Assembly: GCA_944372095.1 (NCBI GenBank)
Contig: CALVYG010000012.1
Span: 1-36,617, forward strand
Source of the DNA: an uncultured Clostridia bacterium
GTDB lineage: Bacteria; Bacillota; Clostridia; Christensenellales; DTU072
Direction: 5' to 3'
Length of the DNA stretch: 36,617 nucleotides
The notes beneath the pieces were generated by a model. That model had not been told where the DNA came from and ran no database searches. It worked only from the letters and a program-made list of their open reading frames with translations. Made by a program: the position numbers and the translations under genes. Shown here in pieces: positions 17,975-31,800 of this stretch. Each line of letters opens with the position of its first letter. Positions within the stretch are counted from its first letter, which is position 1.

Positions 17975-18009
17975 AAGCCGTCACGGTATTCCGTGACGGC
18001 TTTTATTTT
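17975..18009 (+). terminator. Strong rho-independent terminator
   Basis: A perfect 10-bp stem, GCCGTCACGG (17977-17986) with CCGTGACGGC (17991-18000) around a TATT loop, is extended by AA/TT pairs and followed by TTTTATTTT. On the opposite strand the hairpin is followed only by TTAAAG, so it would be a poor terminator for aspS. Confidence 0.95.
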
Positions 18010-18062
18010 CGCTTTTCTGCTCATATTGACTTATTCACATATCTTCGTTTTTTTTGATGATT

Positions 18063-19790
18063 TTATTCGTTCCTTATACAGATATTTGCTTCACGCAATT
18101 GTTTTTCGGTAACTTCTCCCGGAGCGTTCATCAATAAATCCTGCGCGTTCTTATTCATGGGAAAAGCAATTATTTCACGAATATTGGGCTCGTCCAACAA
18201 GAGCATTACCATTCTGTCCACACCGGGTGCGATTCCCGCATGCGGCGGCGCTCCGTATTTGAACGCATTATACAACGCGCTGAATTTCTTTTCTATTACC
18301 TCTTCGTCGTATCCTGCTATCTCAAAAGCCTTTACCATAATTTCGGGACTGTGGTTTCTTACCGCCCCCGAACTCAGTTCGTATCCGTTGCACACTATAT
18401 CGTATTGATATGCAAGTATTTCAAGGGGATTTTTATTGTTCAACGCGTCCAGCCCGCCTTGCGGCATTGAAAACGGATTATGACAGAACGTTATTTCTCC
18501 CGTCTCCTCTTCGGTTTCATACATCGGAAAATCCACTATCCAACAAAATTTATATACGTTTTTTTCGATTAAATCCATTGCCTGACCGAGTTCCGTCCTT
18601 AATAGCCCCGCACATTTTGCTGCGCCTTTATCACCTGCAATTATTGCGACCAGTGCATTTTTTTCAAGTTCCAGCTTCTCTTTCAGTATTTCCTTTCTAT
18701 CTCCTACGAACTTTCCTATCCCGCCGGTAAATTCTCCGTTTTCGTATTTTGTCCAATAAAATGCACAATCAAGTTCTTTTTCTTTGACAAATTCGCTCAG
18801 TCCGTCCAGATATTTCCTTGTTTTATTAAAGCCGTCTACTTTAATTGCTTTTATTGTTTTACCCTCGAATAACGGCGCGCTGTCCGATAAAACTTCCGTT
18901 ATATCCTTAATAATCAAAGGATTCCTTAAATCCGGTTTATCCGTGCCGTAATCGTTTATCGCATCTTTATACGCTATTCTTCTGAACGGCGCGCCGTCCA
19001 CTTTTGCCGCAGTGAATTGTCTGAATACCGTCGGCAAAATATATTCGAGTTCGGCGAACACGTCCTCTTGCGATGCAAAACACATTTCTATATCCAGCTG
19101 ATAAAATTCACCGGGACTGCGGTCCGCTCTCGCATCTTCGTCTCTGAAACAGGGCGCTATCTGAAAATATCTGTCGAACCCGGAAGCCATCAACAGCTGT
19201 TTATACTGTTGCGGTGCTTGCGGCAATGCATAAAATTTCCCGGGATATATCCTGCTAGGAACTATGAAATCCCTCGCCCCTTCCGGGGATGAGCTTGTCA
19301 GTATCGGCGTCGCTATTTCCATAAATCCGCGTTCGGTCATTACTTTTCTTATATAGGATATAATTTTACTTCGCATTACGATTTTATCCTTTACCGTCGG
19401 ATTTCTTAAATCCAGGAATCTGTATTTGAGCCTTGTATCCTCTCGGGACGATAAAGAATTAGATATTTCAAACGGCAATGCTTCGCTGCATTTACCCAAT
19501 ATTTCTATACTTGTTGGTTCGATTTCTATCAATCCGGTAGGCAGATTTTTATTTGGACTACTGCGGAGAATTACTTTACCTTTTACTTCTATCGTGGACT
19601 CCCTTGGAATTGCCCTTACTTGTTCTTTCAGTTTTTCATCGGAAACGGTAACCTGCGTAAATCCGTAAAAATCGCGCATTACGAAAAATACTACCGCACC
19701 CAAATCTCTTATGCTGTGCAGCCATCCGTCGAGCACAACCTGTTCTCCCACGTTTTCTTCTCTCAATTGATTACAGTTATGTGTCCGCAT
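18063..19790 (-). CDS. aspS: Aspartate--tRNA ligase
   Basis: The 575-aa class IIb aminoacyl-tRNA synthetase charges tRNA-Asp. The N-terminal OB-fold anticodon-binding domain covers about residues 1-110 (VVLDGWLHSIRDLG). The catalytic core has the flipping-loop region SSPEGARDFIVPSR and motif 2 FRDEDARADRSPGEFYQLD. The bacterial GAD insertion follows a DYGTDKPDLRNP signature, and motif 3 is GIAPGVDRMVMLL. Length is near the usual bacterial 580-600. The gene starts 52 bp after the stop of the 4659-aa gene on the same strand, with no hairpin terminator between. The AGGAGG site is 14 nt from the ATG but 8 nt from an in-frame ATT two codons upstream, so the true initiation codon deserves a check. 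Confidence 0.96.
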   Translation of the reverse strand: MRTHNCNQLREENVGEQVVLDGWLHSIRDLGAVVFFVMRDFYGFTQVTVSDEKLKEQVRAIPRESTIEVKGKVILRSSPNKNLPTGLIEIEPTSIEILGKCSEALPFEISNSLSSREDTRLKYRFLDLRNPTVKDKIVMRSKIISYIRKVMTERGFMEIATPILTSSSPEGARDFIVPSRIYPGKFYALPQAPQQYKQLLMASGFDRYFQIAPCFRDEDARADRSPGEFYQLDIEMCFASQEDVFAELEYILPTVFRQFTAAKVDGAPFRRIAYKDAINDYGTDKPDLRNPLIIKDITEVLSDSAPLFEGKTIKAIKVDGFNKTRKYLDGLSEFVKEKELDCAFYWTKYENGEFTGGIGKFVGDRKEILKEKLELEKNALVAIIAGDKGAAKCAGLLRTELGQAMDLIEKNVYKFCWIVDFPMYETEEETGEITFCHNPFSMPQGGLDALNNKNPLEILAYQYDIVCNGYELSSGAVRNHSPEIMVKAFEIAGYDEEVIEKKFSALYNAFKYGAPPHAGIAPGVDRMVMLLLDEPNIREIIAFPMNKNAQDLLMNAPGEVTEKQLREANICIRNE

Positions 19791-19842
19791 CTTAATAAAC
19801 GCTTCCTCCTTGTTTATCTTTTATCTTTTGTTAAATATTAAA

Positions 19843-22800
19843 TTACTGACCCCTTACACAGAATATTGCAGTAGACGGATTCGTTTCCAATCCTCCCGGT
19901 GCTGCAAGACTTGCATTATATAAGGTCCACGGCTCACCGTTTAGCATAAATTCGTACAATACAGCATCTTTATCATATGCTCCGCTTACGGCTTCTCCCT
20001 TCCTTATCGTAGTTAATGAAGTGCTTTCGAAATATATAAGCATGCCGGTATTTACGTCTGTCTTTATAAGTTTGCCTTTCATTATACCATAATTTATTCC
20101 GTATGAATTATAACTCTCATCAACGGTTTCTTCTCCGGTACCTTTCAAATTAATACCACTTGTTGATGAATTAATACTGTGATCAACTATTGCTCCGCCG
20201 CTGCTTCCGCTTTCGCCGGGTCTGATACTGTCGACACCGTACGTACCGTTAGAGCTGTTATATCTTGTATACCTTGTTGCATCTGTAGGAGGATAACCTC
20301 CTCTTAAATGCCAAAAACTATTTTGCTCAAACCTTATTACCGCTCCATAAGAACTTTGCCCGTCATCAGGATGATAATATTTTTTAGAATTTGAACTTGA
20401 ATAATTGTCATCCGACGTCGTATATTTCGCTGTTCCTGAACTTACCTTGTTATAAAACGCTTTATTGGCATCAGTATTATGTTTGATTCCCGCACAAATG
20501 GTTGCAAACGTAATTTCCACCTGATGGAAAGGATTTATGCAATTACAATAATAACTGTTATATCCGCTTTCGTCAACGTATCTGTGCCACCCGTAATTTG
20601 CATTTCCGTACGGCTGAACTTTATATATGAAATTATTTCCTGATGAATAACATGTCGTTATCGAAAACTCCGCATTGGCTTTTGCCGATGCGCCTCCGCT
20701 TATTCCGCCCATCGATACCGCACATTTCAACGATTCTTTAAGAGAACCGCTGTTTCCCATTGCCGAGCTACCGGTATTGTCCATAAATACTCTTCCGACT
20801 ACCGTTATTACCGAGTTAACGGCATAACAACTCTGTATCCTTCCCGTTATCATATCTAATGCCAGTGTTTGTTGCATTTTTTCTCTTGCATAGGGAATAT
20901 TATCTGAATACAAAACATCGGTAACATACAACCATCCGTATGTAGGAGTATAAGCAGGGTCGTGATATCCTACAATCAATCCGGCCTCTATTCCCCATGA
21001 ATAATTGCCGCCGTCCAGCGGGTCTATTTTAGTTGCTTTCAGACTTGCGTCATTTTGCACGCTATATGTCAGCTTTGTCTGCTTTACAAAACTGTTGAAT
21101 ACGCTTCCGGCATTGTACCCTACTATTCCGCCCATTATTATATTGTGAGAATAAACATATCCGAGCGAGCTTTGAGTCTCTCCAACCTGTATTATATAAT
21201 ATGACGTATCATAAGAATTGTATCTTACAAAAGCATAAACATGTCCTACCTGCCAGGTTGTATCCCCGGAGTTCTTAACGTCGGCTATTCCCGTAATACT
21301 GCAATCGTCAATAACTCCCGACAATTTCTTTTCAAGTGTATATTCATCCGTACCGGTTTCGGTTACAGTTTGGTTAGACTGACTTGTAGAAATATTCGCT
21401 CCCGCTATTCCTCCGACGCCATAAGATACGCTTCCGGAATCAAACCATGCCATTACCATAATTCCTGAATAATAACTGCTGCTGTTATAGCCTGATTTCA
21501 AATCAAATCCCGTTATTCTTCCTGTGTTTACTCCGGCTATTCCTCCTATGTAGCCTCCGTGCATTTTGAATACGCCTTTTACGTTATAATAAATATTACC
21601 GTCATAGTTATTTATTATCCCTGCGTTTACTCCTACAAGTCCGCCCGCTTTACCGATAGTTTCCGACGATGCTATATTTGTTCCGTAACCGCTTCCTCCT
21701 CTCGCTAAAATAAATATCCCTTTCCCGTATATTTCACCGTAATCTTCATAAAAGCTGAAATTATCTGCATTCCCTCCTCTATATCCGTCAATGGTAACAT
21801 AGCTGAGAGAAGTCTTTTCTCCTTCGATTTTTCCTACTATTCCTCCTGCATTTGCCGTGTCGGTATAACTGCCTATCATCATATTTACATCGATGGATAT
21901 TGTTACACCCATCATTGATGCGCTTGACGACATCAACCCGATTATCCCTCCGGCGTTGGTGCTTCTCCCTTGATAGCCGCTTATTATTACCCATGAATTA
22001 TTTCCATTCACGCTGATTGCATAAATCTCTGTTTCACTTCCTTCCGCTGTTCCGGCCAATAATCCGCTATTCACGGCTCCGTTTACTTCTATCGAGTAAT
22101 TTGCTCCTTTTGCAACCGTTATACTTATGTCAGTTACTTTACTGTTATTTACTATACCGGCAAGCAATCCGACATTGTCTGCCTGCGGCGCATTAAGGTA
22201 TACTCTCGTTCCGTTTGACACCGTTCCGTCATATCCGCCTCTGCTTGTTATCGCATAACTCGTTTTTTGTTCAAATATAATATTATTTATTGTCGAATAT
22301 GTTATTAGTCCGGCAAGCAGCCCCACATTCTGTGCATCGTCTGTACTTATAAAAGCATTATCTATTGTGAGATTTCTGACCTCTCCTCCGCTGACTGCAG
22401 AAAACAATCCGAAGTATGTATGCCTTGAAGCCTTTGTCGCCATTCCGCATATAAGCGCATTATTCCCTTCCAATATTCCGTCAAATCCGCCTGTCCTTTC
22501 GGGCATCATGTTGGTTCCCCATACATATTTCGTATCTTCCGTTATTGTATTCCCTTTGCACAGAGGTTCCCATTCAACAACGTTCCCCATCGGGTCTCCG
22601 GTTTTTCCTGTTATCGTCAACCCGACTATATTGTATTGTGATGCTGTCAGAATAAATTTCGTTCTTCCGTAATTGTTTTTATAATTGTCCGTATACTCTA
22701 CCGACGCTTCGTCTATCCATATCGGGTATCTGTCTCCTTCCTCCGTAAACAGCTCAAACGCCGAAGGTCTTATTATTCCTACGCAACTGTTTTCGTTTGC

Positions 22801-25800
22801 CGACCAGAATTTCTCTATCGCTTTTAACTGATTTACATTGGTTATCTTATATCCGTCTATTGCGTTCCCGCCGTTTGCATTTGTGTAAACATACGGCGTT
22901 GCGGCGTGTTCTCCGACTTTATTATTATTTATTGTCCCGCTTCCTGTGTCTGAACCGAATAATCTTGTCGTTGTTCTTTTACTTAAATCAATCTCATACC
23001 ATCTGGTGAAGATAAGTTTACCGTTAATTTTTCCGTCGTTTGCGGGAGCAAACAATCCTTTCCCGCTAGGCCCTGCTATCGTTCCGTTTGTCGGAAATCC
23101 TTTTCCGTTATCCATTCCCGCAAATGCAAACTTATATTCTCCCTGATATCCTACGTCGGTTACGCATATCAGGCTTACTCTTATTACTACCTCTCCGTTT
23201 GCACCCAAAGCTATCGGTTTTCCGTTTGATATGGTATTATAATCTCCGTATTTTGTGTTTTCGTCCCATATCGTAAGTTCCGATGTCTTGTCTCCGCTTA
23301 AATCGGATGCCAATTTCGCCGGCACGCTTACTCCGCCTTGATACATCAGATTATAGAATATCAATGTTGCCGTACTGACATATCTTAAATCGTACTGATT
23401 GCTTCTCTTTGCGTCTTCCTTTGTAGTAGTTATCGTTCCTACTTGTTCGTCCGCAAGTTGATGTAAATAACTTGCCTCTACGGCATTTTTTCCGTCGTAA
23501 TACGTCGCATATCCCGTATTGTAGAATGATTTAAAATCGGCAAGAGGCTCTTTTTCGTTCTGATTTTTTACAAACATATATGGCGTATCCGTATCTGGAC
23601 AGTATCCTGTGATATGCGAACTTTTTATATCGCTCAATTTAACGGTGTTTTCCGTCGTTTCCGGGTCGGGTAATTCTATCGTGTATACTAGTCCCGCATC
23701 CACGTAATATTCGAATTCCCTTCCGCTGGCGGAATAATCTTCCCCCTGCGTCGTTAACCTCACTTTGCTGCCGACAGCGTTTATCCAGTAGTTTTTCTCG
23801 CTTATTCCTGCTTCATATGTGATTTTCCCTGTCAAATTCTGGGTAAACGAATCAAATGTCAATACTTTCGAAGACGGCGCGCTGAATGTTACTACCGGAG
23901 CGGCGTCCACACTGTTCATACTTGTGCTTGCGCTCGCGTATGTTTCCATTGAACCGCCGGAAATGTTGTAACTGTATATCGATTGTTTATATTGCGCGAC
24001 ATATATCGCTATGAACATAAATTCGGTTTCCGGTCTGTCGCTCAGACACGTCAACATTACGGAATACATCGTTTTCCCCGACGAATCGTATTCGCTGCTT
24101 TCCATATAATACAGCGTTTTGTTATATTTCATGAACCACCCGAGAAATCTGTACCTTATATTCCCTACGATAATTTCTCCTCCGGGATTGTTTCCGTTAT
24201 TCGCAATCGTTATTTTTGTTCCGTACTCGTATGTCCCTTCTCTTCCGGTATCGCTTGTACTCGCTCTTCCCGCTCCCGGCGTTGTTTCTACAATATACGA
24301 CCCTCCTGTCATTATCTTCGGTATTACATAACTGTCGGGCATTAACGTCTGCTCGGGGTCTTCGTTTCCTAAATCCGTCGAATACATATTTTGGGAAAGA
24401 TTTACCTTCACCGTCTGATATAAATCCGACCTGATAAGCAACGGTCTTATTCCGCCGATATCTTCCGCCGTCTCTACAATGTTGTTCGCGTTCGTCGCGC
24501 TTATTGCGTACGGCATCAATACGTTCCCTCCGCTGAACGTATATAATGCCGACAGATTCAGACTGTAACTGTTAAAATAGCAATCTACCGTGGTATATTG
24601 TCCGCTTGACGACATTCCGTATGACGTGTCGATATATGTGTATAATATATTTTCCCAGGTTTGGGTATTCCAATTAAAGTATTGCCACGACCCGAACGCC
24701 GCCGTTGCGGACATATTCGTTATGTTAAGATTTATTGCCGTATCTTCCCAACTGTCCGTATAAAAATCTCCGTTTGTTATATTCTGGTATAACAATGTAA
24801 ATTCTCCGAACGAAGAATATACTTTACTCTCCGCCAATTCTCCGCTATAACTTGCTGTTGCATCGGTAGGGCTAAGCAATGTGCTCCATGCGCCGCCGAA
24901 TGACTTATATGTATTGGAAGTTTTAAGATTTGTCCGCGCATCCGCTAACTTTTTCCCGCTCATATCCCTTATCGATGTCGTTGTTTCGGCTGCATTTATC
25001 GGTTTTCCTCTTACAAATTCGTAATATGTTGCAAGTATTGTTCCCAAATCCCAGCTGTTGAAATGGTCTTCGTACGCATAATATTTTTCGTTGAATACCA
25101 TTACGTCGATTATCGGTTGGAATATAGCGTATACCGTAAGTTCTTTCGCTTCCTCTCCGTCTTGCACGAGACTCTGCATTTCCTCTATTGTTACGGTTAC
25201 GTTCTGCGTAAGATAATCGTCGGTCGGAAGCAGACTTTCAAGATATCCGTATAAATTATATCCGTTTACGTACCAACCTACAAATTGATAATCTCCTTTC
25301 GGTTTTTGCGCTGTGAGTTCAAATGTTGCTCCGTAACTTACTTTCCCTTTCGTGCTTCCTTCTCCTATAGCGTCCGCCCCGAATAATATATCGCTTACCG
25401 AACCCGGCGTAAACGTTATTCCTTCGCCTGTTATTCCGAGATTTTCTCCGCCTTGAGAAACTTTGTCCGTCATATATATTCCGTATGAAATATCGTATGT
25501 ACGATAGAATTCCACCTCAAATTCGGCATCTCCGCACACCCAGAATTCAAACACATATTCGTTTGTCACACTGTCCTTTCTCGTCGACAACAGTCTGAGA
25601 TAATTGCTTCCCGCAAATATTTCCAGATTCTCCGTATTCCCTACCTCGTTAAACGTAAATGCGTTCCACGCAAGAGCTTCTGCCGTTTCAAATACTATAT
25701 AACCTTGTTTCCTGCTGGTTGACATTATCGGCTGTCTTATTTTCAGTTGATAAAATGCATAATTTTCGGCAGGCAGAATCCTTATAGTCAAAGTTTTTCC

Positions 25801-28800
25801 GGGAACGGTATTTGCATCGTTTATAACATTTGTCGTTCCTGTTCCGGCAGATAATGAATTATAACTTACGCTTCCTCCGTTTGTAGAGGTTATTGCTCCT
25901 ATCGTCTTTTTGGTCGTACTTATCCTGCCGCTTACATTCACATATGCGTAGTAATTTACGCTTTCTTTTATTATCCTTTCTCCTCGTCCCGTTTCTCCGA
26001 TTGCAGTGATTCCGAGTTCCGCAAATACGTCACCGGCGCTTTCTTTCATGTTTTCTTCATAATACCTTACAACCGGCGTTCCGCTGACATATTTATCGCT
26101 TATTATGAATTTTATATAATTCCCGACATACACTGTAAATCTGTATGTTTCCACTACTATTTCCCCGGCAACAATATTCGTATTACTTATTGCATACGAA
26201 GCAGAAGGCGTTCCGAGTCCCAGTTCGTTTTCGGCACTGTATGCTTTTACGTCGACATATGACGAATAACGTCTCGTTGCCTCTATATATTTATAAGGAT
26301 TTGCTATCGTCAGCGTTATTTCGGCTTGCTGTTTGAAATCCAGTCTGAATTTTCTGTTCCCTAAGACTTCTCCGGTTAAGTCCTTTACGCTTATCAATAC
26401 GGTATGTCTGCCTCCGGTAGTCGAGTACGATATGTTCCTTTGCCCGCTTGTTATCCTGCGGTATTCCGATTTTCCGTCCACAATGAATTCTTCGTATATT
26501 CCGTACAGCGTAAATCCGGGTTTCGCTTCCGCGTCTATTCTTATCGTAGTGAAGTATTCCAGACTTTCCGAGAATAATTCTTCGTTTTCCAAGTCAATTT
26601 CGTATTCTCTTCCGTCTCTCGTCATTACGGTTACTTTAACGCTTCCTGCCGCTGTATTTCCGTTTAACGGAACCGTTATCAGTTCATAATCCGTTCCGTT
26701 GTTATGACTGTAATATACGCTTGTCGCAATTTCCTCCGTATAGCTTATAATCTGAGTATTAAATATAAAATATACTACGGTTTTGCCTGCGGATACATCT
26801 GAATTTACTAAATTCTCTCCCACGAATCGAAGCATATAGAATCCGTTTATAACCGTGCCGGTTTTCATAAAGCCCGCTCTGTTGCTTTCGATAACTTCAT
26901 AACCGCTTTCCGTTCCGAAATATACTCCCGTCGTTGTGTCTTTTATCCTGTATCCTTCAAAAAGCGAAGGCTCTATCGATGAAACCCCGAAATGCGTGAC
27001 GGTTGGCATTGTATATACGCTGAGCTGTTCCCCGTCGGTTACTCCGTTCCTTCCTCCGACATTCTGATATTCCATTATTTCGCCGTTAATTACCACCTTT
27101 ACTTCATATGTAATAGGCGCAATTTCCATATCAACGGTAATATCGTTTACTTTCAGCCAAGGAGTGCTTGAACCCTTTATAAGTTCGCTTGTTATTCTTA
27201 ATTTTATCGTATAGTCATATGTTACTACCGTTCCGCTCATTCTCTTTATTTGCGTATATTCTTCCGCAATTCCGCTCTCTGTCAATTCTTCGAGAGTAAA
27301 TCCGTTTACGGTGAACTTTGTCATCATATACCCTTCCGGCGTAGTAAACGTATATAACATAAATCCGTGATGTTGCGCGGTCATAACGGCAGGTATGGTT
27401 CCGGGTACAAACATTCCGTCGCTTTGCAACGCTCCGCCCACTATTATCTGGTCGTTATTTTTGTCTCTTATTCCCAATCTTACCGAGGTATTATTCCCGG
27501 CTACAGATGTGTCGCCAGACGCCCTTGTTCTCGTTATTGTAGTGTTTACACGGTATTCCTTTATGCTTAAATTTATCGATATTCTTATCGTCGATTCAAT
27601 ATAATGGTCTGCCGACGGAAGATTCAACTGATGGAAAGTAAACAGTTTTTCGTCCCCGTTCCCGGTTGACACGAGACTTACTTTATATGTCATCGGTTTT
27701 CCGTTCTCATCGGTTTTTATTACATATTCTCCGGCCGTTTCGCTGTATTCCAGACATTCTACCGTTAATTCTTCTACGGATATTTTATATCCGTCTTTCG
27801 GAGTTATCGTTACGCTCAGTTCATCGTAATAATGCGAAGGCAGCGTCCAGCCCGTACCCGTCCTGGTATCGTATTGATAGTCCGGATATACTCCGTTCCT
27901 TTCGTTGAATATCGTTTTCACTCCCTCAATATAGTCCAGGTCGTTTACAATATATATTATTTCATATTCTTCTCTTGCAAAATACGCGGTTACGTTATAA
28001 TCGCTTTTTATTCCGTATATCGTTATCGTATCGCGCAATCCGTAAATAGGGTCTTCGTTTCCCTTTCTTATTTCGTATCCGAGTTCTACTCCGCCGTAAA
28101 TATCTTCCAGAAGATAATAATCGTCAATGCTTATTTCTTTCGTGGTTCCGCCTTCGGTATATTGAATAATTATTCTGTCGATATAATATCCCGTCCCCGC
28201 TACGGCTTTTATAACGGTGGAAGAATTCCACGATGATTTCCATGCCACCACTCCGGTGGAATCGTTCCCGAATACGTTCTTCGTTTCTCCTTTAATTTGT
28301 TCGTCATACTGAGTGTCCACTCTTACCTGATACTCCATTATTCTGAACGTCGCTCTGTACGAAAGGTTCTCTACTACCTTTATTCCGCTTCCGCCGTAAA
28401 CAACCGTTCCTGTCGCATCGCCTGGTATCGTAAGTTGAATGTTTCCTGATTGCAGATTGAAAAGATATGCCCCGTATTCTGCAAAGTTAGGCGTGATTTC
28501 AAGTTTTATCACCGTTCCGTAATCAAGTATCGCCGTAAATGACGCTTTGCCTTCAACTATCGACGCAAGTTCTTCCTCTACCCCGTCTTCGTTTATTCCT
28601 ATTAATTTTATCGACGCATACTGATATACGTTCCGCTCCGGAACCTCAGACATATTCGCCTGATATGCAACCGCGTTTACGTTTATCTCGAAAGTCAGTA
28701 TGCGGTACATTACTGTTATTTCCGTTGCTCTGTAAACATTGAAAGAATACCTGTCGTTATATACGCTTCCCGACTTATCTTCGCCGTTTACCGTAAAAGC

Positions 28801-31800
28801 ATTACGCTCATAACCTTCCGTGGGAATCAACGTTACCGTATACCTTAAACCGTATTCGAAATACATATCGTAAACCGACGCTTCCGTTTCACTGTAAAAT
28901 TTCCATTCGCCGTCTATATATTTAAGAGCAATATCGGTTTCGGCAAATCCGTATTCCTGCTCACGATAAATTTTTCCGCCGAGATACATATATTTAACGC
29001 TGTCTGCCGCAGGTCCGTCAAACATATATACTCCGCCTGCGGGATTTAAGGAATTTGTTACGGAAAACGCCACGCTTCCTCCGTCCTTATCGCCGGTCTG
29101 CGTTATTTCGACGTTATAAGTTTTCTTCATAAACACAATTTCGATAAGCTCGATATTCGCAGTTACGCCTACCGAACCTGCCGCATTGTTATCCCAAAGA
29201 AATCTGTTGAACCATATCGTTCCCCCCGTTTCGCTGAATCCGTCCCCGGCATATCTTATTCTTTCTCCGCCCTCATAGCCACTGTACACTATTCTTATGG
29301 AATATATATAATATCCTTTGCTTACACCGGGGATTACCGTTATCGAGAAGTTGTCTCCGTGCGCTATGTTTCCGTATACGTTTTCCGATATAAGCGTCGC
29401 GTCAATACATTCGAGTCTGTTTCCCGTATCCGTTTCGTTCCCAAAGTTTGCCGAACCGTTTATTAAACTGTATCTGAACTCATAACGGTTTATCGTATAT
29501 TCCACATAAACCGATATGTTCCCGGTAACGTTTTTATATGTATAGGAATGGTCGGTATTATCGTTCTCCACGTTTGTATGCGGTCTGTAATCGGTTTTTT
29601 CTCCGTTGATATATATTGCGGAAATATGATAACCTGCATCGGCTTTCATATTTATACCCAGATTGCTTCCGTGCACTATTCTGTCCACGCTTCCGCCTTG
29701 TCCGTCCGCGCTGTCAACGTAAAATTCCGTTGTTCCGTTTATGCTGTTTGTGTCAAGCGTTACTTTATATGTAAATAGCGAAAACCCGACTTCGATATTC
29801 ATATCTCCGCCGGTAATGAATTTATATTCTCCTGCCGTATATTTTCCTGCATACGCCGATGCGGTCTTACTTATCCAGCTTGAACTTACAAACGATATTT
29901 CTTCTCCGTTAACCTTGAAAGAAGAAATATAATAATTTGCGTCGGCGCTTACGCTTATACTGCTTTCGTTGCCGTAATAAATGGTTCCGCCTCCTATTAC
30001 CGTTCCTCCTGACGTTCCTTGTGCAGTAAGCGTAAACCGGTCGGGACTGTACGTTGCTGTTACGGTGGCTTCTCCGTCAAATTCGTCCGAACCGAGCGTT
30101 ATTAATACTTTCTTCGCGTCGAACACCACGTTGTTGAACGTTGCGGTTGTGCTGTCGATATTTATTACTTTGGAAGTTCCGTCCTTCATTCCCGTAACGG
30201 TAACTTTCGTTATGTTATATCCTTCTTCCGCCACAAGCGTTATTACGTTATTACCCGAAATGCCGTATTTTACCGACGGCGTCACATTTTCTCCGATATT
30301 GAACTTCACCGTATATGAACTGTCTTCCGAAGAATTTATTTCCTTATCTGCGCATTCGATTTCAATCCTTATTGCTTTCGTTACATTATAATTGGAATAA
30401 ACGAAACTGTCTGCGTTAAAAACAATATTCTGTAACTTTCCGTCAATCTTTACCGATGTTATTCTCTTTCCTTCTTCAACGGTAATTCTGAACCTTCCTC
30501 CCGAAGCGTATTCCAACGCATATGTATATGTAGATGCCAGGATATTTTTATTTTCCGTAGTTCCGCTTGTTATTTCTTCGACAAAAACATTCCCTTTCAG
30601 CGGGGTTGAATTAACAAATACAAAATTATATTTTACCGCTTCGAATATTATTTCGACAAATTTGTCTTCCCTTATATCCGAAACCGTAAAAACAAAATTT
30701 TCGCCTTGCGTTAGCGACGATACCTCGGTAACAACGCCGTTTATTGCGTAACCTGTTATCTTATATCCCGTGATGGGAGAAACCGATACGGTAACACTCT
30801 GTCCCATATCGACGATTTCCGCGGAATATTCGACGGACGTATAATCGCTTTCTTCCACCGTAAAATTATAATAAAGCGGATTTGTAACCATAGAAAGGTT
30901 TACGTTTTCATTGACGATAAGCATAAGTTTTACCGCCGTAACCCTTGCGTCCTTCGGAACGGTATAATCGGAAATCCTCTTCGAATCGACACCGAGAACT
31001 TCTTCAAGATATTCTTTCAGAGCAATTCCGTCCGAAGACCCGATATCGACTTCCGAATATTCTCCGTCAATATCGCCTGCCGAAAAAACGGTTACCGTTC
31101 CTCCCTCAACGCTTTCACAATATACGTAATCCGTTCCGTAAATATCTTTTCCCGCCTTACCGTAGTTATAATAATACCGACCGTCAACATTCAATAACGA
31201 TATTCCGAGACTTTGTCCGTTAATTTCCCAATCGTAAAAATATGCATAACCGCTTCCGGCATATAAATCCTGAATTATGCCGTCGAACATCACGGCGGAA
31301 ATATAATTCCCTTCATCCGCTCTTAAAGCAAAGAAAATTCTTTCGCCGTAAGCGTAATCTTTTTGAGACTCCGGAACCGTATAATCGGATTCACGTCCGT
31401 TTAATGTCGTCTGCATTATAGGATAATCGTTTTCGGCATCGGAAAAAGGTTGCTGGTTAACAGAAACGGAATAAATTCTTCCTTTATATTTAATTGTAAT
31501 AGTTAAATCGGAAGCAATATTGTCCAAAGAAACGCCATATTCCGTAACATCCGTTCCGCCGGCAAAATTATATTTCAATTCGTTATCGTAAATCTGCCCG
31601 TCTGCTTTTCCGCTAACGAGTATTTGTTCAATTGCATAAATTTCGTTTTTGGATTGAACAGAAAACCTGACGGGAGCCGCCGCATTGAAATACAGAGAAA
31701 CTTCGTTCGCGTCAAAAGTAGTTCCGTCTTCGGCAATAATATATCCGCCGCTTACAGAATCTCCGTTAATAATAGTAACTTTATAAGAAATAGGTTTGAA

